From the NCBI GenBank assembly GCA_900542315.1, contig UQMV01000006.1, positions 13,777 through 77,776 of the forward strand: a stretch of DNA of 64,000 nucleotides, given 5' to 3'. Shown here in pieces: positions 59,298 through 64,000 of the stretch. Both the position numbers and the translations under genes were made by a program. Every line of letters begins with the position of its first letter. Position 1 is the stretch's first letter. This DNA is from an uncultured Collinsella sp. GTDB lineage: Bacteria > Actinomycetota > Coriobacteriia > Coriobacteriales > Coriobacteriaceae. The notes below the pieces were generated by a model, which did not search any database, was not told the DNA's origin, and saw nothing but the letters and a program-made list of their open reading frames with translations.

Positions 59298-59330
59298 ATC
59301 CAAGATAATTTGACTGTTAGAAGGAGCCTC

Positions 59331-60638
59331 ATGACTGAGTCCTCTCAGCATACGTCCAAGCCCCAGGTCGAGGTTGAGGCCTCGGGCGGAGACGACAATA
59401 AGAGCGCACGCCGCGGCGCCATCTTTATCGGCGTCGTGCTGGTGGGTTATATCGTCTATCTGGTGGTAACCGGGCAGATGGGGCAGTTCTGGGCCGCTAT
59501 GTCGAGCGTCCAGGCGTCATGGCTCTTTGTCGCGTGTCTTTGCATGTTCATGTATCTGTTCTTTGGCATTGTGGCCTATGCGATCGCTGTCTGGCTCGAC
59601 CCCAATTCACCCGTCGGCATTCGCGACCTGATCTCGGTCGAGGCGAGCGGCATCTTCTTTGGCAACCTCACACCTATGATGATGGGCTCGACTCCCGCCC
59701 AGATCTACCGCCTGACCAAGGCGGGCCAAAATGTCGGCGAGGCCGGAGCCACGCAATTCACGCGCTTTATCGTGTATCAGTTTGGCCTCGTTGCCTGGGG
59801 CGCTATCCTACTGCTTGCTCGCATGCCGTTTTTTGCCGAGCGCTATGGCGACATGACGCTGCTGTGCGTCTTTAGCTTTGGTGGGCACTGCTGCATCTTG
59901 CTTGGCATCTTCGCCGTCGCGCTCATGCCTAAGACCGTCACGCGCGTCGCCCACTGCATCATCAATTGGCTTGAGCGCATTGGTGTCTCGGCCACTAAGA
60001 TCGAGGGATGGCGCACGTTTGTCGATGGCGAGATCTACTCCTTCTCCGAGAAGTTCAAGCTTTCAGCCGGACATTTTTCTTCCATGCTTCTCACCGTGTT
60101 TATCACCATGCTGCAGCTCGCGTTTTTCTATCTGGTGCCGTATTTCCTGATGCTTGCCTTTGGCCACCACGAGGTCGACTTTTTCTCGGTCATGGCCGCG
60201 AGCGCCTTTGTCCAGCTTCTGAGCTCTGCGGTCCCCTTGCCCGGTGGAACTGGTGGCGCTGAGGGTGGCTTTGCATTGTTCTTGGGTCATTTCTTTGGGT
60301 CGGCTTCGACCGCCGGCTATCTGCTGTGGCGCCTCATTACGTTCATTGCGCCGACCATTTTGGCTGCGCCCCTGCTGGGCCTTAAGAGCGCCCACAACGA
60401 GAGCATCCATGCGCGCTGGGATCGCGTGATGCGCAAACTCGGCCGCACGTCTCAGACGCCCTCTGCGCCCACTAAGCCGCACCCCACGAATGCTGTTACC
60501 GTTGATCCCAAGAAGCACGCTCAGAAGGCTTCTGGGGCCGCTAAGCCGGCTCATAAAGCCTATGTGCGCCAGACAGGCGATGGTATTCGCGTATCTCCGT
60601 CGGCACTCAATAAGAAGAAGCGTCCTAAGTCGCAGTAG
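59331..60638 (+). CDS. Flippase-like membrane protein (LPG synthase TM/UPF0104 family)
   Basis: 435 residues from ATG 59331 after AAGGAG. A hydrophilic N-terminus of about 25 residues, then about eight membrane segments to about 350 and a basic cytosolic tail rich in Lys, Pro and Ala. Family marks include GNLTPMMMGSTPAQIYRL near 115 and SAVPLPGGTGGAEGGFALFL near 300, the motif of lysylphosphatidylglycerol synthase-type TM domains. There is no catalytic aminoacyl-transferase domain, so it probably flips or helps transfer a lipid-linked glycan rather than modify lipid with Lys. Substrate not known. Confidence 0.82.
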   Translation: MTESSQHTSKPQVEVEASGGDDNKSARRGAIFIGVVLVGYIVYLVVTGQMGQFWAAMSSVQASWLFVACLCMFMYLFFGIVAYAIAVWLDPNSPVGIRDLISVEASGIFFGNLTPMMMGSTPAQIYRLTKAGQNVGEAGATQFTRFIVYQFGLVAWGAILLLARMPFFAERYGDMTLLCVFSFGGHCCILLGIFAVALMPKTVTRVAHCIINWLERIGVSATKIEGWRTFVDGEIYSFSEKFKLSAGHFSSMLLTVFITMLQLAFFYLVPYFLMLAFGHHEVDFFSVMAASAFVQLLSSAVPLPGGTGGAEGGFALFLGHFFGSASTAGYLLWRLITFIAPTILAAPLLGLKSAHNESIHARWDRVMRKLGRTSQTPSAPTKPHPTNAVTVDPKKHAQKASGAAKPAHKAYVRQTGDGIRVSPSALNKKKRPKSQ

Positions 60639-60754
60639 GACAGTCGTGCGTTCTTCATGATGCGGGGCATATTTGTGCTGTATGGGGGATAATCCTCTTA
60701 CGTAGATTTTCTCTCATCTGTTGATGAATGCTCGCATATCGAAGGGACACGCCC

Positions 60755-61366
60755 ATGGCAACCAGCAAACCGCGTCTTGACCGCCGCATTGTTCGCAGCC
60801 GTAATGCCATCCTTTCCGCTTTCGAGCGCCTGCTCATGGAAAAGCCGCTGGCAGACATTACGGTGAGTGCCATCGCACGCGAGGCCAATGTCGACCGCAA
60901 AACCTTCTACGTGCACTTTGGCACGGTTGACGGCCTGCTCGATGCCATTGCCGTCGATGTGGTGAATATGATTGTCGACTCGGTCGAGAAAACGCTTGCT
61001 TCCATGGACGGCGACACTAACGAGCGCGCCCTGGGCGCGGCGGCGACCTTCTTTAAAACCGTTAACGAGGCACTGTGTAACAACTTGGTGCTCAATCGTC
61101 AGCTGATCGAGAACATTCCGCTCGATGATTTTATGGCTCGTCTTCGTGCACCGCTGGAGCACGAGATTGCCGAGCGCGATCTGCTGCCCCAAGGTCTCAA
61201 GGACGAAATGTTCGACTACTATCTGGCGTTTTTGCTGTCGGGTATTATCGGTATCTATCGCACGTGGGCACTGTCTGACGGCTCGGTTCCTATCGAGCGT
61301 GTCTCTGAGGTCGCCAACGATCTGACTCTCAACGGTCTGTCGAGTCTGGAATCTCGCTTGGATTAG
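60755..61366 (+). CDS. TetR-family transcriptional regulator
   Basis: 203 residues from ATG 60755 after GAAGGGA. N-terminal HTH with RRIVRSRNAILSAFERLL, ADITVSAIAREANVDRKTFYVHFG near 35-60, the pattern of the TetR/AcrR family (DhaS-like branch). The C-terminal 130 residues form a ligand-binding helical domain (AFLLSGIIGIYRTW). The target is not known; the flippase-like gene upstream and the importer downstream are candidates. Confidence 0.88.
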   Translation: MATSKPRLDRRIVRSRNAILSAFERLLMEKPLADITVSAIAREANVDRKTFYVHFGTVDGLLDAIAVDVVNMIVDSVEKTLASMDGDTNERALGAAATFFKTVNEALCNNLVLNRQLIENIPLDDFMARLRAPLEHEIAERDLLPQGLKDEMFDYYLAFLLSGIIGIYRTWALSDGSVPIERVSEVANDLTLNGLSSLESRLD

Positions 61367-61478
61367 GCCTAGTTGGGCTCGTCGGCGTGGAAATACCTGT
61401 TCACGAGGTTCTCCGGCGCATTGTAGACCTCGCCGGCGTAGGAGCTATAGCCTGAGGATCCTTAAAAGAAAGTCCAGT

Positions 61479-62660
61479 TTATCCTTCCCACTCCAAATGG
61501 GAATCCTCCGATGCGCCTTCGCACGCACGCATGACCTCGATACCATGCGAGCGTGCGAACTCGACGAGCTCTGCGTTGCGGGCGTTTATGGTGCCGAAGG
61601 CGGCGGGGCACACGATAAGGCGCGCGCAGTGGAAGAGGAGCTCTTTGGCGCGGGCTATGGTTTTATCCCCGATCGGCTCGAAGGCGCGCTCGGCCACGCA
61701 TTCCGTCGCCAGGTCGCGCGCGAGCTCGCAGTCGATGTCCCCTTCGTGCAGAACGCCCGCGTAGAACGCCTTGCCCTGCCGGATGAGCTGGCGAAACACG
61801 GCCGACCCCGTACCTGCGCCGGCGATGACGAACGTGTGCGCATCGCCGTGCGGGCGCCCAATTTCCATGCTGCCGAAGCGCTCGTTGAAGGTGCCATGTT
61901 GAAGGCCGTAAAGCTCGCCAATCGTCTCGCGCGTGAATATGTCCTCGGGTGCGCCGGCGCGGAAGACCCGGCCGTCCTTCACGCAAATCACCTTGTCGGC
62001 GCTTTTCTGCGCGAGCTCGAGTTCGTGGATGGACATGATGACAGCCACATTCCGCGATTTCGCAAGGTGGCGAAGTATTCGCAGCAGGTCGATCTGGTAG
62101 CGGATATCGAGATACGACGTGGGCTCGTCGAGCACGAGCACACGCGGATCCTGCGCGATGGCGCGTGCGAGCATGACGCGCTGGCGTTGCCCGTCGCTTA
62201 TCTGCATGAAGTCGCGCTCGGCGAGCTCTTCCACATGTGCGGTTTTCATGGCCTCATCGACCCGACTATGGTCGTCGGGCGAGAGCGTTCCCATTCGCCC
62301 GGTATAGGGATGCCTTCCCGCCTCTACGATATCGCGGCAGGTGAGGAGCTCGGTCCGGGGGCGATCTGTCAGCATAACGGCAAGGTTCCTTGCGAACTCC
62401 GCCGTCTTCCATCGGGAAATCTCTCGCCCGTCGAGCTCGACCGCGCCGGCAAGTGGTGCCAGATGGCGTGTGATGGTTTTCAAGATGGTCGACTTGCCCG
62501 AGCCGTTCGGCCCGATGAGCGCCACGACGTCGCCCGCGCGAACCTCCAGATCGACACCTTCGACTACGACCTTCTTGTCGTAGCCCGCCGACAGGTCGCT
62601 TATGCGGAAAAGCGGCGCTCCGTCAGTCTGCGTTTTGGGCCGCGGCACGAATTTCCCCAT
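61479..62660 (-). CDS. ABC importer ATPase (FecE/BtuD type) with C-terminal extra domain
   Basis: 393 residues. Residues about 15-255 are a FecE-like ATPase: GPNGSGKST near 48, signature ISDGQRQRVMLARA near 150 (SDGQ instead of SGGQ), VLVLDEPTSYLD near 172 and MSIHELE near 205. From about 260 to the end is an additional domain of about 130 residues, Rossmann-like in look (FVIAGAGTGSAVFRQLI, RLIVCPAAFGTIN), absent from ordinary members. It directly follows the permease (stop and start adjacent). Together with it and the binding protein it makes an iron-siderophore, heme or cobalamin importer. Confidence 0.87.
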   Translation of the reverse strand: MGKFVPRPKTQTDGAPLFRISDLSAGYDKKVVVEGVDLEVRAGDVVALIGPNGSGKSTILKTITRHLAPLAGAVELDGREISRWKTAEFARNLAVMLTDRPRTELLTCRDIVEAGRHPYTGRMGTLSPDDHSRVDEAMKTAHVEELAERDFMQISDGQRQRVMLARAIAQDPRVLVLDEPTSYLDIRYQIDLLRILRHLAKSRNVAVIMSIHELELAQKSADKVICVKDGRVFRAGAPEDIFTRETIGELYGLQHGTFNERFGSMEIGRPHGDAHTFVIAGAGTGSAVFRQLIRQGKAFYAGVLHEGDIDCELARDLATECVAERAFEPIGDKTIARAKELLFHCARLIVCPAAFGTINARNAELVEFARSHGIEVMRACEGASEDSHLEWEG

Positions 62661-63701
62661 CTACCTCACCCGCTTCTTCAACATGAGTGCGATAACCACC
62701 GGCGCGCCGAAGATAGCGGTTACGGCGCTGATGGAAAGCTCGACGGGGGAGAACAGCGTGCGCGCGATCAAATCGCAGCCCGCGCAGAAGATGGCGCCTC
62801 CCAAGAAGCACGCAGGAATCACGCGGATGGGCTTCGACGACTTCAGCGCCGACTTCACGAGATGCGGAACCGCGATGCCTACGAACGACACCGGACCAGC
62901 GAACGCGGTCACGCAGGCGGAGAGCATGCTCGCTAGAAGGACGAGCACCACGCGGAAGCGTGCGACGTTCACGCCGACGCTTTTCGCGTAGGCTTCTCCC
63001 AGCTGGAAGGCGGAAAGGGGCTTCGATATCGCGAATACGCATGCGCTCACGGTGATCACCACGACCGCGATGACCGCGACGTCGTCCCAGCTCGAACCCG
63101 AGAAGCTGCCCAAAGACCAGTTGTGCAGGTTCACGATGGACTGGTCGTCGGCGAAGGCGATGAGGAAGTTCGTCGCCGCCGAGCAGATGTATCCCACCAT
63201 GACGCCCGCCACGATGAGCATGGCCATGGAACTTATGCGCCGTGCGATGAGGAGCACGAAGCCGATGGTGATAAGCGAGCCCAGAAACGCTGCGGCCACC
63301 ATGGCCAGCGAGGACATGGCCTGGTTCGCGCCCAGAAGTACGATCATCGTAAGCGCTACGACGAACTTTGCACCCGAGGAGACGCCCAAGATGAACGGGT
63401 CGGCGATGGGATTGTTGAAAAACGTCTGCAGCAGGAACCCGGAGAGCGAAAGTGCCCCGCCGAGAAGCACGGCTGAAAGCACGCGCGGCAGGCGAATCTC
63501 CCAGATGACTTGGCTTTCCATGGAATTTGCCGCGCCGCGCGAAAGGATGCCGGGGATGTGGTCTGCGGGCACGAGCACGCTCCCGATGCACAGATTGGCC
63601 CCGACGAGCACGATGAGGGCAACAGCGAGCAGCGCCGTCACGACGCGACACCGCGCGGCGCGCCCCGATTCGTCGTATGTCATGGAAAGCCGGCTTCTCA
63701 T
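62661..63701 (-). CDS. FecCD-type ABC importer permease
   Basis: 346 residues, about ten membrane segments. RLPRVLSAVLLGGALSLSGFLLQTFFNNPIADPFILGVSSGAKF near the N-terminal third is the canonical FecCD/BtuC signature, and GPVSFVGIAVPHLVK near 270 is the second. A second in-frame ATG at 63683 is possible. Subunits of this type form a homodimer, consistent with a single permease gene. It lies 4 nt after the binding protein stop. Confidence 0.93.
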   Translation of the reverse strand: MRSRLSMTYDESGRAARCRVVTALLAVALIVLVGANLCIGSVLVPADHIPGILSRGAANSMESQVIWEIRLPRVLSAVLLGGALSLSGFLLQTFFNNPIADPFILGVSSGAKFVVALTMIVLLGANQAMSSLAMVAAAFLGSLITIGFVLLIARRISSMAMLIVAGVMVGYICSAATNFLIAFADDQSIVNLHNWSLGSFSGSSWDDVAVIAVVVITVSACVFAISKPLSAFQLGEAYAKSVGVNVARFRVVLVLLASMLSACVTAFAGPVSFVGIAVPHLVKSALKSSKPIRVIPACFLGGAIFCAGCDLIARTLFSPVELSISAVTAIFGAPVVIALMLKKRVR

Positions 63702-63705
63702 GGCG

Positions 63706-64000
63706 CTAGCCGAGCTTCCTCAGATAATGGAAGTCGCTCGCGTCATCGCCGGTGAACGCCCCGTGCAGCTCGTCGATAATGTCGGCGGTAGAAGTCATCT
63801 GCTGGTACATGTCGGCGCTTGTGACCCAGACGTTGCCGTTCTTCACGGCTTTGAACTGCGACAATAGCGCGTTTTTGCCTACGAAGTCGTTCAAGGTGGC
63901 AACCGATTCGTCGATGGTGCCGTTGTAGACGATGATGTCGGCATCCTTCGCCGTCGCGTAGAAGCGCTCCATTTCGAGCGTTACTGACGAACCTGACGTC
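63706..64000 (-). CDS. ABC importer substrate-binding protein, 5' end outside window
   Basis: The frame is open to the window edge (at least 97 residues, no start needed). The part seen is the C-terminal lobe of a FecB/BtuF-like periplasmic-type binding protein: DADIIVYNGTIDESVATLNDF, the NGNVWVTSADMYQQMTSTADIIDELH segment, and the end. In a Gram-positive it would be a lipoprotein. It forms one operon with the permease and ATPase genes, reading minus. Ligand (ferric siderophore, heme or corrinoid) cannot be told from this part. Confidence 0.82.
   Translation of the reverse strand, partial: TSGSSVTLEMERFYATAKDADIIVYNGTIDESVATLNDFVGKNALLSQFKAVKNGNVWVTSADMYQQMTSTADIIDELHGAFTGDDASDFHYLRKLG

Overview
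The window looks like chromosomal DNA of a GC-rich, anaerobic gut actinobacterium of the class Coriobacteriia, most likely a Collinsella species. This is inferred from gene content and style: GC-rich third codon positions, a pyruvate:ferredoxin oxidoreductase, carbamate kinase, many PTS genes, a LuxR regulator with membrane segments, FHA/Ser-Thr-kinase modules and LytS/LytTR pairs. No rRNA gene is present to confirm it, and no alignment was run.

Layout. 1-3271 (minus) is a Ser/Thr kinase with a multi-membrane tail followed by two FHA proteins, the last cut by the window edge. 3709-9023 (plus) is a double-HTH membrane LuxR regulator and a four-gene ABC-transporter operon. 9098-14175 holds a YcxB-like protein, dnaX, a small membrane protein, and ybaB-recR. 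14422-18102 is a second kinase/FHA module that is decaying: frame breaks in the kinase tail and an amber codon in the FHA protein.

18103-24411 is an AT-richer insertion whose two edges carry diverged copies of the FHA 3' end (17672-18221 and 24412-24960). It holds a broken methyltransferase, an ABC exporter (plus) and, on the minus strand, a radical SAM/SPASM maturase followed by two previously uncalled Cys/Asp-rich precursor peptides and a 35-residue membrane peptide. I read this as a ranthipeptide (freyrasin-like, Cys-to-Asp thioether) biosynthetic locus; it is the most interesting object in the window.

25290-33313 carries PFOR, a DUF4143-type ATPase with a triple repeat upstream, two small cytosolic genes (one DUF3830-like) and carbamate kinase. 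33742-39238 is a complete beta-glucoside/lactose-type PTS operon: PRD regulator, EIIA, EIIB, EIIC and a GH1 6-phospho-glycosidase. 39750-44004 has a C39-like peptidase (minus) and an amino-acid permease plus amidohydrolase pair. 44117-52727 contains two paralogous LytS/LytTR sensor-regulator pairs separated by a phospholipase-like protein, an MFS transporter and a glycosyltransferase, then a small phosphoesterase.

53160-57388 encodes HPr, enzyme I and two PfkB sugar-phosphate kinases, the general PTS machinery that would energise the PTS operon upstream. 57582-61366 has the CCA-adding enzyme, tRNA-Glu(CUC), a flippase-like membrane protein and a TetR regulator. 61479-64000 (minus) is an iron-siderophore/cobalamin-type ABC importer, with the substrate-binding gene running off the end.

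Several intergenic regions contain dispersed palindromic repeats of two families, plus long hairpins of unknown role.
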